This document shows positions 1 to 12,480 of a stretch of DNA of 64,000 nucleotides, in pieces. How positions within the stretch are numbered: position 1 is the first letter of the stretch; every line of letters begins with the position of its first letter. The DNA comes from Harmonia axyridis. Taxonomy: Eukaryota; Arthropoda; Insecta; Coleoptera; Coccinellidae. The notes below the pieces were generated by a model that had not been told where the DNA came from, ran no database searches, and was given only the letters and a program-made list of their open reading frames with translations. Location: contig NC_059507.1 in assembly GCF_914767665.1 (NCBI RefSeq), positions 10,230,001 to 10,294,000 on the forward strand, read 5' to 3'. The position numbers were made by a program, and so were the translations under genes.

Positions 1-84
1 AACAAACATTTTAGGAGAAGCGGTCTTGAATGCATGTAATTATGTGTGGGAATATAGGTAAAAGTATTAGTATTATGCTTAGAA

Positions 85-1505
85 TTGTTCGGCTTATGCT
101 TGCAGACTTCAGCCCTTTCAGCAGATCCTCATGAAATCAGAGGAAAAATAATAACAACTAAAGAAACTGCAACAATATCAGCTTTCAGCTGTTCTTGTAA
201 GGCTGGATTAGGAGGCAGATGTAAACATATATCAGCTCTACTCTTACATTTTACCAGGTTGTATAATTTTTATTTATTTTATGTCTGAATCAGGACTTCC
301 AATTGAACAATAATATAGACACAATATAATTGTTGGTTTTTTGCTTTTCCTTTGGTTTTTATCATTTCAGAACTGACCTCCTCAAATTGGAAAATATTTC
401 AAGTACTGATATCAAATGCTGGTGGAAAAACAAAAAAAAAAGAGACTGGAAATAAATATAAAGCACTACCTCTTCTAAAAATACCCTGCCTTAAGGACAA
501 AGTCCCAAAAAGACCCTTGATAACATCTCAAGATGAAGAAGAGAAGATATTAGAAATATTTTAATTGCCAGATTGCCTTCATCGAGCATTGCAATTCATA
601 AGTAGGTAATAACTTTCATGTCGTATGTAATACTGTAATGAGTGATTTTCAGGACTAGGTTATGTGAGGTTCCGAATGTGGAAGGATCTTGCATGAAAAT
701 ATATGGAACCATTATCAGAAATGCAGAAAATTCCATTTTCATGCAGAATTTTTACAATTTTGGGTCTGAAATTAATTTTAGATGCACTCAATGTATCAGA
801 AAATACAATAAGTTAACTATGTTTGACAGTATTGATATATGTGTATCGACAATGCAAGATAGAGGTCAATGGGAAGAAGAAAGGAAGTATAGAGTTACTG
901 GCTCACGATGCTACGACTTATATACTTTTTCGAAAAATGATTGGGAAGAGAAATGTAGTAAATATTTTTTTCCCAAGCATTTTTCGAATATCTATACAAA
1001 ACATAGCATTAAATGCGAGCCAATGGCCCGAAAAGGTTTCAGGGTTTTCTATACAAAAAATAGGTCTTGTGATATGTAGAAGTGAACCATGGCTGGCATA
1101 TTCTGCTGACGGAATTTTGTTAAAGAATGGCAAGCCCTATGGTCTTTTAGAAATAAAGTGTCCATTCAAAGGTAACAAATTCTTCATCAACATCTTGAAA
1201 ATAATATTAAAAAAAAAATATCTTTATATTTCAGCAAAGCAAGCCTCTGACTTGGGGAATTGTAAATATATTATAAAAGAGAATAATAATTATGAACTGA
1301 AAAAAAACATAAATACTTTGCACAGGTGCAGGTGGGAATTGCAATCCTAAATTTAGACATTTGCCACTTTATTATTTATTTTTCAAGCAATAATTCATTC
1401 ATTGAAATTAAGGTGCCCTTTGATGAAGAATACACATATAATATGTTAACTTCTTTGAAAAAAAACTATATTGAGAAAATGTTACACCATATTTGTAATG
1501 AATAA
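85..1505 (+). pseudogene. Decayed SWIM zinc finger / YqaJ-type nuclease gene
   Basis: Several reading-frame pieces line up with the SWIM plus YqaJ (PD-(D/E)XK) proteins that are multicopy in many insect genomes. A SWIM finger lies near 85-256 (a C-x-C pair, then C-K-H in CKAGLGGRCKH), followed by a GT donor. A second piece near 371-600 contains TDLLKLENIS and then shifts frame in an A-run near 430. A third piece (about 653-1170) carries RVTGSRCYDLYTF and, after another frame change near 1050, the nuclease core PWLAYSADG...LLEIKCPF with the D and E-x-K residues. A last piece ending at the stop 1503-1505 contains IEIKVPFDEEY, the usual C-terminal part of the domain. At least three frame breaks make an active product unlikely. 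The family is often transposon-associated, but no terminal repeats were seen. The 5' end may lie outside the window. Confidence 0.72.
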
Positions 1506-2060
1506 TTGAAAAATTAATATATTTTTTGAAATAAAATTCCAGTTACTCTATTTCCACTTATTAAATGAAACGGGTTCTCTGTTTGCTTTACTGTTGCATC
1601 CATAAACACAACAAAACACCTTTGATTTCATTATTTTAGGGCAGTAATCACTATCCATAATGTTGAAATAAATATTAGATAAATGATGAAACTCTAGAAC
1701 ACAACTCTTATAACTCCTCGAACACTAAAATATAAAAATTTAAAATGCAGAAATGCACGCCGTCAAAGCTTTCACTCCTACCGTACCTTAAGCCGATATT
1801 ACAGTTTCTTCCGATAGGTGGCTTGGAGATGAACTTGAATCGCTAATAGCACAGAACAAAAATATTTCTGATATAGTCTATGTTTACTATAAAATAATTT
1901 ATGAATAAAACGAAACTTCAATAAACTGTTATTATTCTGAGGATTATTCAGATGTGTAGGTTTCATAATGAAATTTAAAACTAAATATACCAGATTAATA
2001 AAAATTTATTCTGACATCATCAGAAAATTAAACAATTCATATAATTCAAGCAAAATTATG
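1506..2060. other. Intergenic, nothing recognised
   Basis: AT-rich sequence between the decayed nuclease gene and the 3' end of the minus-strand GM2-activator-like gene. No convincing coding, RNA or repeat signature was seen. Confidence 0.5.
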
Positions 2061-3540
2061 TTATCCTGCCCTCTTTTCTTTTGCTAAAGTGAAGTTCATT
2101 TCCAAACAAGATTTTCCAGAGTCATGGGTGCTCTCCACTTTGACGTCAATGGTGCCAGCTGCCATTCCTAGTTGGTTTTTGTACTTGCCGATATTAACTT
2201 TATTATCGAGAGTACTGCATATTTTTTCCTACGGAGAAAATTTTATTCTCTTAAAACTTCTTAAGAATGTACACATTAAACATCAATGAAGTGGTACGAT
2301 TTCTTGGGCGTGGATTCATATAATGAAGGGGTAAGAATTTTTTTGATTAATGTTACATAAATATTCAATAAATGGTTACTTCTCTGAGAGTTTTAAAATA
2401 CACATATGTCATTACTTTGCGCATGTTTTAAAGATTAAATCAAAGAGTACTTACAGCTTTTATAGGACATTCTAATGGTACTGAAAATGTTTTCAAAGCA
2501 CTCAACAATGTTGCGTCTTTTATGTTCTTTACTACTTCACAAGCATCTGCTTCACCTTCTATTGGTGGCATAGGTGCTTTATTGATCGTATATTTCACCT
2601 AAATACAGATTAACCATTAGATTAGTGTAAGTATTGGAAATCAAATGCAGTTCGAAATTACCTTGTGTGTTGCAAAATCTTTTGTTATTTCCACGCAACC
2701 TGCCATTGCCAAATTGCAATCTTTATCCAGCACGACATTGCTGTCTCCCGCAAAAGTAATGACTCCTCCTGTCATGCAATTTTTAGCATGGTTTAGTTTG
2801 ATAGAATACCCATTCTGAAAAAAAAAATAATTTACTAATGTAAAGTGCGAATTTCAGATAGAGGCATTCACCCTTTTGTAATAGCTGAAATTTAGGTAGA
2901 AATATAGGAATAGGTATAGAGAAAGATGCATTAGAACCTTTTCTAAGTGAATGTATACCCTGTGGCCCATTACAGACGCGGATCTCATTTTGAGGGAGTA
3001 CATAAAGATATTTTGAGAATATTTTTTGCGATGTGTATAGGGTAATCAGAAGCACAATTTAAAATTATTTTCATACACCCTGTATAAATGAAAATAATTT
3101 TAAATTGTACTTCTGACTATCCCAAACACATCGCAAAAAATAATCTCAAAATATCTTCATTTACACCATTCAAATGAGATCCGCTATGTTTGAAAGTTCA
3201 TTATATCTTCATACTGAATATTATGAATGAAGCAGTTTTGAGCAAAAAAGAATCTAGAGACTTCAGAAGATACCTACCAACTCCTTTTATAGGTTTAGAA
3301 GAAGGAAACATGCAAAGTAGAATAAAAAATTATGAAATATAATTTTTTAGGTAGGAAAATTATAACATTATCTACTCAATTGAAAAATGAATCTATAAAA
3401 ACCGAGAAACATAATGTCATATTTCATTTAATCTGATAAAACCTATAAATGAAATGTTCATTACTCACACAAGCTTCCGAACTTTTCCATCCATATAACA
3501 TGAAAATACAAAAGCACGAAACTAAATTTGAAATATTCAT
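2061..3540 (-). CDS. Secreted GM2-activator/ML-like protein, 4 exons, 178 aa
   Basis: Coding exons on the minus strand: 3540-3469, 2814-2662, 2598-2455 and 2228-2061. All introns are GT-AG and phase 0, and the frame runs unbroken from ATG to TAA (178 aa). The first exon is a signal peptide (MNISNLVSCFCIFMLYGW, ending SSEAC). The mature part has spaced cysteines and a C-terminal half resembling ganglioside GM2 activator: a DAC motif, then TFSVPLECPIK, then a DSGKSCLEM segment comparable with the SGK-x-x-C segment of GM2A. Such ML-superfamily folds bind single lipids in a hydrophobic pocket; here a lipid-carrier role in an extracellular or lysosomal compartment is inferred. Intron 1 holds a hairpin repeat at 2978-3184. 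The gene model is solid; the family assignment by eye is weaker. Confidence 0.75.
2978..3184. repeat. Long hairpin (foldback) repeat in intron 1 of the GM2A-like gene
   Basis: The two ends read gcggatctcatttt and aatgagatccgc, and about 90 bp on each side is inverted-complementary, meeting at a short centre containing the caccctgtat motif. It looks like a small foldback MITE. The transcript would form a strong hairpin. No target duplication was resolved. Confidence 0.8.
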
Positions 3541-4070
3541 GTTGTAATAGGTTCTTTACTGCACAACTGTCACTATGTAACTGAAATGATATATGCAATG
3601 TCCGTGTTTTCATAGGAAAAGGATGCATCTTTAATTTTTGGATGTGGATCGAAATCAGTCATTACAAAGATAACCTTCAATCATAAAATAATTCGAATAT
3701 AATTGCATCTCATTGTTTGAGATGAGCGATTTGAATCTATAATGTATAAAATGATTTTTTTTTCATTTGTAATTTATCGAATTCACCGGCATTTTCGATG
3801 GATGTTCAGAAAGAAATGATATCCAGCGAAGCCTAGGAAGAAACATAAATGAAAGTAGGGCATATTTTGAACGCCAAGTAACATACTCAGGTATTATTTC
3901 CGAACTGAATATTCAAAAATTGCGGGTTTTCCTCATTTTAAGTTCTTCCTCGATAACTCTTGAAGTAGGTACTCATTTAAGGTAGAAGGGTGTATCTTTT
4001 TCATGAAACTTTCCATGAGCAATTCGCACATTTGCAGCTATATGTTCGCGACAACTTCTCGAATTCCATC
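3541..4070. other. Intergenic, nothing recognised
   Basis: Upstream region of the GM2A-like gene, which must contain its promoter. No TATA box or other site could be assigned with confidence. Confidence 0.4.
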
Positions 4071-4290
4071 TTAAAGGTCTTGAATCGATTGTGGACCATT
4101 GACAAAGACCTCATCTTTCACTAGGCCAAAAAACTCTAAAGGTATTAAATCACAAGATCTCGGTGGCCAGTTGAGATCACCTCTGAGAAAAAAACGGCTA
4201 GGAAACTTTTCCTCCAAATTTGGGATTGTTGCTTCTATGGTACGTAGCACTGACTTGTAGAAAATAATTGTAGTCCTCCTCAATATCTTC
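4050..4290 (-). mobile_element. Transposase fragment, rosa/DD41D-like
   Basis: A minus-strand reading frame contains NWPPRSCDLIPLEFF followed by VKDEVFVNGPQSIQDL. This matches the C-terminal catalytic block of the mariner-type transposase seen at 55.9-56.5 kb (WPPKSCDLTPLDYFLWGYVK...PQTLDHL). The terminal catalytic Asp position is Glu here (PLE rather than PLD). Only this block was recognised and no terminal repeats were found, so it is a relic of a related but different family. Confidence 0.6.
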
Positions 4291-4569
4291 CAATTTCGGC
4301 CATAAAAAATTGATCATACCTTTTAGATACAATATTTTCATCAGTAAAATTCAAGCCTGAATAGTTCCAGAGGACCAAATGAATTTTCGAATATTGTTAC
4401 CAGAATATAAGCAATGCTATTGTAAACTTGTGACCAAGAGGTCTCAGGGTCGAACCTTCCAAAGATGTAACATTCTCAAAAAAGCTTTCATGCCACCTTT
4501 TCGAAAATCAGATATTCTAGCTAGGAGATAAGCCGATACGTGTGATATCAGTGTTTTTGTACCAAATCT

Positions 4570-4880
4570 GAATAGAATAGAATAGAATAGAATAGCCTTT
4601 ATTGGTGATATTGCATAACAATAAAGTTGCTTTCACAAGTCATAAACAATACAATCAATAGGTGAGATGAAAACATTCAATGATAAGTCTAATTCAAATT
4701 TCTCAGAAATTTTCGCATTACAAAAATTGTTCTGAACCAAAAATTTAAAACAGATATCACGTCTTTTCTGAAACTTGTCCAAAGTTTTTCTGGAAAAATA
4801 TTAAAGCTTTTTGTCAGAAATTTATTTAATCGGTTGCTATTGATCTCTTGTGAAGCAAAATGATAAATTTCGAGTTTCAA
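4570..4880 (-). mobile_element. 3' end of a non-LTR retrotransposon with (GAATA)n tail
   Basis: A (gaata) array at 4570-4595 abuts a TTTATT-containing 3' region. A short minus-strand frame (4689-4880) then resembles the C-terminus of the LINE polymerase ORFs elsewhere in the window (FLTKSFNIFPEKLWTSFRK compared with KLYNSLPRKIQQIDNFKNFK). The arrangement, a simple repeat at the element's 3' end followed by the ORF terminus, is the same as in the LINEs at 32.4 and 57.3 kb. The element is strongly 5'-truncated. Confidence 0.5.
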
Positions 4881-5420
4881 GTTTTAGCCTACAATTTTCT
4901 TGAAACTAGTAGTTATAAAATTAAAAAACCAAATGCATGTAACAACTGCAAGCATAGTCTGTGTTGATACAGTGAATAAGCACTAATAACAGTTGAGATA
5001 ATCGATCAAATGTTCAATGGGAAAGTTTATCCGGAAACTGGACAGTTTCAAATTCAGAAATCAAAAAAGGTTTTAAATGAATCTATTGTACAAATTCAAT
5101 TTTCCTTAACTTCCGGCTAGAAAAGTTGTACGATACAATGATAAAATCGTTTCACGTGTTATTCATTTCGCTACACACAATTAACAGGGTGTGACATGAA
5201 GGTTGGGAATAATTTGAACCATTGATTTCCCAGTTCTCAACGAATGATGTTATTATATTTCAATTTTCTTCGATTTTTGGTTTTTAGTTCATATTTGGGC
5301 CATAAAAATGGTATAGTTTTGTACCTAACTATACCTTTCAAAGAAGAAGACGAAGTTTTGGTTTGGACTGACCTTACACAGTCTTAATTTTGTGTTAACT
5401 TTCCTCCTTGAACTAAACTA
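4881..5420. other. Intergenic, nothing recognised
   Basis: No gene recognised. An acagggtgtga motif near 5190 resembles ends of insect foldback or MITE repeats, but no partner was found. Confidence 0.35.
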
Positions 5421-6680
5421 TTAGTTCAATTGAAAAGTCCCCGGTCTGATGCACAGATGGCGGTGCTAGTATTAAATCCATATGAGTTTTAGTAAGTACC
5501 AACCTTCGAACGATACGTGTCAAAACTTCATAGCAGCCCAACCATTAGTTTGTGAGATATTGCGTTGTGAGTGTTGCTACTTTTGTTATTTGAGAAAAGA
5601 TGAAAAAAAAAAGAATTTCGTGTGCTGATAAAATATTGCTTTTTGAAGGGAAAAAATACAGTTGAAGCAAAATCTTGGCTTGATGAATAGTTTCCAGGGT
5701 CTGCACCAGGAAAATGAACCATCACTGATTGGTATGCTAAGTTTGAACGTGGTGAAATGAGCACCAAAGACGGGGAACGCAGTGGACGTTCAAAAGAGAC
5801 TGTCACCGACGAAAAAATCAGAAAAGTTCACAAAATAATTTTGAATGACCGTAAAGTGAAGTTGATCGAGATAGCAGATATTGTGAAGATATAATCTGAA
5901 CGTGTACATCATATAATTCACGAATATTTGTACATGAAAAAGTTGTGTGCAAAATGGGTGCCGCCCGATCTCACAATCGATCAAAAGCAACAAAGTGTTA
6001 ATGATTCTGAGCAGTGTTTGAAGCTGTTTAAGTGCAATAAACCTAAATTTTTGCGTCGATATGTGACAATGGATGAAACATGGCTCCATCATATCACTCC
6101 GGAGTTCAATCGACAGTCAGCTGAGTGGACTGCATACAATGAACCGAATCCAAAACGAGGAAAAACACAATAGTCAGCTGGCAAGGTTATGGCATCAGTA
6201 TTCTGAGATGCGCAAGATGTAATATTCATTGATTACCTCAAAAAGGGTCAGACCATCGACAGCGATTATTATATAGCGTTATTGGATCGTTTAAAGTACT
6301 AAATCGTTAAAAAGTAAAAAAGTAAAGTAAAAAAAGGTGCTGTTTCATCAAAACAATGCGCCGTGTCACAAATCAATGAAAACAATGGCAAAATTGCATG
6401 AATTGGGCTTCGAATTGCTTCTGATCTACCCGTATTCGCCAGATCTGGCCCCCAGCAACTTTTTCCTGTTCTCAGACCTCAAAAGAATGCTCGCTAGAAA
6501 GAAATTTAGCGCCAATGAAGAAGTAATCGCCGAAACAGAGGCTTATTTTGAAGCGAAAGACAAATCGTACTAGAAAAATGGTATCGAAAAGTTGGAAGAT
6601 CGCTATAATCTCTGTATCGCCCTAGAAGGCAACTATGTTGAATAATAAAATTGAATTTTGCCAAAAAAATGTGTTTTATT
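5421..6680 (+). mobile_element. Inactivated mariner (DD34D-type) transposon
   Basis: A presumed left end, tagttcaattgaaaagtcc, starts next to a TA at 5422. The transposase frame begins at the ATG near 5600 and can be followed to about 6640: TITDWYAKFERGE, the catalytic MDETWLHHITPE, then HQNNAPCHKS and YSPDLAPSNFFLFSDLK. It is broken by in-frame stops (for example after KRGKTQ near 6172, and near 6210 and 6302). The second and third catalytic aspartates are both Asn (HQNN and APSN). The sequence stops matching after a tgtgttttattatgg stretch near 6680, and no inverted copy of the left end is visible, so the right terminus seems lost. It is dead both as a source of enzyme and probably as a substrate. 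Confidence 0.85.
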
Positions 6681-6912
6681 ATGGTTACTATATTTTTCAG
6701 AGTTTCGAAGTTCCAGTATTCAACTTTATATTTTTCACATATTTATTTAAATCATATAGTAGGTACACTGGCCTAGTCAGCAATGTATAAAATTAAGACA
6801 CAAGATATATGTACAATTTTCAGTAAATGCATCTTACACGTTAAAATACAGGCACATAATATGAAATACAAATTAATATCAGTCGCATTTAAATCACAGA
6901 GAATTTAATTAT

Positions 6913-9275
6913 CTACAAATTGGCTTTCACTTCTTCCCTAACTTCTTTAGTGAATTCTTGAGCATTAATATTCAGCTTCTGTTCCTTATTCAGCAAATTA
7001 TTTTCCTCCGTCAAATTCACAGATGGCTTTCTTTCACATTCTTCGGAAGTATTTTTCTGAATTATTTCGGGTTGAGTTGATATCACAGTTTTTGTGGTTG
7101 GTACACCTGGCAGAGTTTCCTTCGACTCGCATTTTATTTCTTTCAAAGCCTGAAAATCAATAAATGGAATTATCTTTCATATAAAGAGTAAAATGAGAAC
7201 TGCCGCGTTGCAGCAGAGTCACCTCTCCACGATAGAGAGAGAAGGTGTCTTGGGCAGAGATCGCAGGATTACCCAACTGATGTTTGGATAGTATAGATTT
7301 TCAGTCTAAGTACTTACGTTTTTCTCTATTTCTGATTCTAGGCAGCATAACCAAGATCCACAGGAGTCTTGGCATGCCATAAGGCACTTGATAACGTTTG
7401 TAGATGTTATAGCGTCTGGTTTTTGTGGGTGTTCGAAGAATTCTGGCTGTATGGTAACCTGGGTGATACCATTTGAGATGAAGTGCTTCTTTAAGTCGTT
7501 TTTGATCCTTATATAAACCTGGAAAAAGGAAGAATGCGATATAATCTCACTTCAACTCTCAAATAACGTATTTGAATGCACTGTGCCACCCAGTGGAATT
7601 TATTTTTGATGAATTCGATTTGTTTAGAAATTAATATTTAGAGATTATTTTTGAAATCGGCATATACCTACTTCTGTCCAATTAAATGCCTGAAACTTAA
7701 AAAAACTTACCTCTGGGTTTTGTAAAATGATATGTACAGTTGAGATCACTTTATTAGTCGTGAGCTGCCATACGTGAAAATCATGAACATTCACAATGTC
7801 TGGAAATTGTTTCAGCAAGTCTACCCTCAAGGAGTTTATGTCTATAGATCCAGGCATTGTCTGTAGTAGGATGAAACAACTTTCTTTCACTGCAAAAGAG
7901 GATTCAGGATTCAGTTTGTTATATTCCATAATATAAATCGAGAAAAATAACATTTTTCAGATGATGAAAAACTTTTTTACTTACTATAAGGAAAACTCAT
8001 AGACATCAAGGCTAATGCATGAATTATTGCAATGACAGGATCAACATATTTGAAGTAGTGCAAGTCTACTAGATAGATTAGAACAGCCGAAATCATCACC
8101 AAAAAGGAACCTGAAAAAATATAATAAACAGATTTTTATGGGTCACCCTATATAAAGCTACTTAGGCCTCGAAAACCACAACCAACAAACTTCAAACCTA
8201 CCTAAACTATCTCTAAACATTTCTCTGAAATTCTGCCTCTTGTTCGTCAATTCCGAAGACAAAGTCTTCGTCCTAGATAATCTACGTTGGCCTTGCCTGA
8301 CGTTCTCCATTGGAGGAACCTTGTTCAAAACAACCTCCCCACTCTCATTGACATACAAAAATGATCCCTGATGGAAAGTATATCCGCCAATAAGAATGAA
8401 GCATACTACATTCAATAGGAATGAAGCTGCTCCCATACAAAAAACAGATATTGGGTTATGCATCTCGTGGAGATGATCCATGTGCAACAAAGTTTGAAGA
8501 GCTTCAACAATCACAGAGAAGCATAATGAAGCACAGAATACGCAGCAGATCAGCATAGAAATGACGTCTATTCTTGCCCATCCGAAGGTATTCTTCAGTT
8601 TATCTTCCTTGGCCTCTAATTTCAAATCTTCACATCTTTTTTCATTGTTGGTGTCGATTTTACTTGGCGGCTGGCTTTCTTTTTGGTTTGTGGAGTCTTG
8701 CAATTCCTTGGATTGAAACTGTGAAGGAAAAATTTGGTAGTAAATTACTCCGTACTGTCATGATAATGCAATGGTATGATATATGAATTTAAAAAACATG
8801 ATACGTCACTTCATGATACCATCTAATTGGGTTGAGTCTGTATGATTAGAATCATCAACCAATCAGTAGGACAGGTAGTAAGGTACATCAGAGTTGAAAA
8901 GCAAAACTATGAATAGTTTAGAAATTCATTGATACAAATATGTTCTAGTTTTCATTCAGGAATCAAACATGTAGCTTGCAAAACATCAAATTTCAATTTA
9001 ATCAATTTTTACCCTAGTTGTGACTTAAAGAAGTATCAATGAATTTCAAGGGTTGAAATCATCGGGTAGTATCGTGAAACTCTCACCTTAATTGTAATAA
9101 TATATCCTATTAATGCAAGGACATTGCACAACATCTGATAAGAATTCATGAGAAGAGTCAAGGCATGTGTGATATGACTTATTGCCAACTGTATTATCAG
9201 GAACAATATAGTCAAAATAAAAACAATATATAGTTGTAGTGGTTGGTGTTTTCGAAACCATTCTTTCACCGTCAT
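6913..9275 (-). CDS. ZnT1/SLC30-type cation transporter with altered metal site, 482 aa
   Basis: Minus-strand coding exons: 9275-9087, 8718-8202, 8110-7985, 7889-7711, 7518-7318 and 7149-6913. Frame continuity is complete (482 aa; ZnT1 proteins are near 500). Membrane segments and landmarks follow the ZnT1/ZnT10 branch: NTFGWARIDV in TM3, the TM5 region NFREMFRDSLGSF, then KESCFILLQTMPG and VHDFHVWQLTTN of the cytosolic CDF domain, with a Cys-rich tail (CLMACQDSCGSWLCC). ZnTs move zinc out of the cytosol by proton exchange through a TM2/TM5 site of two His and two Asp. Here TM2 reads NSYQMLCN where HxxxD is usual, and TM5 has no His near DSLG. The loop between TM4 and TM5 is also not His-rich. 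Zinc transport is therefore doubtful; altered specificity or a partner role is possible. The ATG at 9275 follows an acceptor at about 9291, implying an upstream noncoding exon. Confidence 0.9.
7150..7317 (-). other. Last intron of the ZnT gene
   Basis: GT donor after 7318 and AG before 7149. No feature recognised inside. Confidence 0.6.
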
Positions 9276-9291
9276 ATTAAATTTTGTGTCT

Positions 9292-12200
9292 GAAACAAAA
9301 AAATTGTATATTAGGTATGTAGTCATTTATATTTCCATTTGTTTAGATTTTTAATGTTTATTATTGTTTTCGTTTCAAATTTTAATTATATAAAGCTGCT
9401 GAATTTATTGTTGCAAAGTATGATCATATCTTACAAAAACATTGTCCAATACTATTAGTAGAAGAGGAACATTAGTACAATCCTTGTTTATCTTATTTGT
9501 ATATTGTTATCTGTCTTCAGACTACTAATGAATTTTTCAGTCAAAAATACGAGTGAGATTTTTCGAATATGTAACAGAAAACTCTCCTTCATATTCACTG
9601 CGTAATAAAGAAATAGGAATATTTGATTGATTTTTTATAACAATTTTTAATCACTTCGAAGAATTCAATCATTATGATTTATTGGCAATAGAGCATGCAA
9701 TAATTTGGCTATATATTGCTCACATCCTGATACAACTATTGTTCATTAAAGTCAAACCACACGGATGGATTTAGTAGGTACAGTATTGGCAATAGAGTAT
9801 GCTATGATTTGGCTATATATTCCTCACATCCTGAAACAACTATTGTTCATTAAAGTAAAACACACGAATGAATATAGTACAGTATTTTTAGAGCGTAATA
9901 TAAAAATATCAAGGAAAATCCGATGGTGTAGAATAGCCTTTAGATAATCAATAATTGAGTGGTTATTGGATACTTATAGATGATGTAAAATACTTTTATC
10001 GATCAATTTCATTATGATATTTGGGCAATTTTTTCAGTTCAGATTTAGTAGGAGGTCCTGTTCTAAGTGTTCGAAATTAGATAACATTTTTTAATTTATT
10101 TTTATCTTTTCAAGGACACCTGTTTGAAATCAAACAGACATAGTTTCGTTAACTCAATCCTGATCTTTTTATCATTTTGAATATCAAATCCAATTAAGTA
10201 TAAAAATCTGTTCTAGTGTTTCTGTAGATAATGATTTTTTTTTACAAACATTTTTTTTTCATTATTTTCAGATTAATTACTATTTATATGAAAGGAGGAA
10301 AAGTAATTTTTATTTTGTTGGGTGAATTTTCGTCTCCGCTGTATTTTGCGAAATAATTTAGAATGTAGAAAACATGAAAAATATGAGATAAGGAATAATC
10401 TAGCATAATAATTTGGCGATTGAAGTAGGAAATTACCTTTATCATTAATTATTATCATCATTATGCTATTTTCACATATTCATAATCCAATCACCTCACT
10501 TTTATATTCCCAGCTTTAGTCATATTTAACGAACTACTGAGTAAGTCTTTGGTGTTTTGGGTTGTGATTTGATTATTCGATTGAATTGAGTTTGAATAAC
10601 CGGAAGTACTGCATTAGAACCAATTGATGGAATTGGATCATTACATCTACATAACAACCACTAAATGCTAAAACTAGCTTATCATCGAGAAAGATTTTCA
10701 AGTGCAAACAATTTCGAGGAAATTCATGAAAAACTAGGAACATAAACATAAGGGGGAAAGAAAACATAAACAATAACAACAAGCAAATTTTATCGGAAAA
10801 ACCATCAATCCAAGTTAATCATTTGAAAGATTGTGGAAAGCTCTTGGCGTCAGGGATTTTCGGCGCTTATTGCTCCCTTGGAGACAATCCTCTGAAATTT
10901 ATCATGAGCATTTTCATTATTTTTCGATATTCGGCTTGAATTTTACATGTTTCTGGTGAAGCGATTAACATTAAATTCGGAAAAATTTTGAAAATGTTAT
11001 TTGAAAAAATTCGATGTTTGGATAACTAAATTTTTCATTTCATTTATGATAATTATTAACCTCCACTATTTTTGTACGTAGAATCGACTGAAATAATAAA
11101 AAATATAAGTTCTAATTTGAAAATCTTGAGTTTCAATGAATTTGAGTTGTCCAAGTTCAAGATCTTCTTATAAACACCCTGTATATTTTTCGTCCATACC
11201 GCGAACAGGTTTATAATACTAAGTATTTGCAGAATCGAAAAAGAAAGAAAAATTTTCGGAAAAGGCTTTTTCTGTCGAAAAATTCACAAAAAGGTGAGTT
11301 CTCATCGCCACCATTTTTTTCATAAGAATCCCATTAACTCATAAACCGTTGAGTTTTCACTCAAGGTATGGCATATTGCCGAAATTGTCGTCAAAAAAGC
11401 TATCTAATGATGCAATAACATACTGGGTGTGCTATTTGAAAAAAGGAAGCAGTAGTATGTTTCCGGTATAAACGAAAGTTGTAGAGATCTAAAAATATTT
11501 TAGGGAGAAAGATCATTGTCTCAAACCCAAATATGCAAATTTTCAGCTCAAAATTATAATGAGTTTTCCATGAACGTCTAATAGGCCATCCCGGTGATTC
11601 ACCCTGTATAGATAGGAACTAAATTTCAACCTAGACGGATCTATGTTAACGGAAATATTGGGTAAAATTTTCGATATGAGATTCATGAGAAATATTTAAA
11701 ACTCCAATCATTCAGCATCAAGTTATTATTAATTAAATAACTGAAATACTATCAACAAACAAAAATCAAATATTCTGATCTGATATTAAATCCTCTGTGA
11801 GATGAATAGCTGGAAACAATGTTGTTCCGATAAAAATGATACTGTCTGCAAGATATCATAAATCAATATTACAACGTTTACCTAATCTAGACGAATTAAA
11901 AAAGAAAACATGTAACAAAGTATCTTTAACCCTGGATTTATAAACTTGATGACGTTGCTGTCGCCTTTAACCAACTGACCAATAGAGATATTATTCTGCA
12001 ACTTGATCGTCCAATCACAACATCAGTTCATAAATCCAAGGCGATATGAATTTTTCAAAATTTGAGTCTATGAATTGTGTGAATAGTTCTTATAGTTTCC
12101 GAAAAAAGCTTTGGACATCAGAGAATGGATTTTTTCATGAGATGTTTGTATTCACTCCTAAATCTAAACTAAAAATTTCAGTGATAGTTTTTTCTTCGAC

Positions 12201-12378
12201 GATTCCAAAATATTATTATTGGAAATAATAAAACAAAGAATGAATAATCAAGAAAAAAATGTTTGCATTCAAAATCATAGACATTTGATAGTTCTGAAAG
12301 GAAAAAAATATTTTTGAGAAAGTAGATCAACCAATATTATCAGAAACTGAAACACAATGATATATACAGGCCACTCAC
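9292..12378 (-). other. Probable 5' intron of the ZnT gene, repeat-bearing
   Basis: No coding sequence recognised. It contains the 104-bp tandem duplication at 9680-9887 and scattered degenerate repeat pieces near 11,160-11,620 (caccctgtat motifs). The intron assignment depends on the candidate first exon at 12,379. Confidence 0.35.
9680..9887. repeat. Two-copy tandem duplication, period 104 bp
   Basis: Two adjacent copies start with tattggcaatagag (9680 and 9784) and continue through ggctatatattgctcacatc and caactattgttcattaaag with about 10% divergence. Confidence 0.85.
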
Positions 12379-12480
12379 CTTCAAAATAGGTACGCACAGT
12401 GACTAGATTTTCAGACCTCAGAACATCTTCATCGCAAGAAGACCTTAACAGTGATGACAATCTCACCTTTCACGAACAAT
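12379..12480 (-). other. Candidate noncoding first exon of the ZnT gene
   Basis: On the minus strand a strong donor (TTTTGAAG then GTGAGTGG) ends at 12,379, downstream of a moderately GC-richer stretch. A second possible donor lies near 12,467. This would supply the 5'UTR implied by the acceptor just before the coding start. No transcript support is available. Confidence 0.25.
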
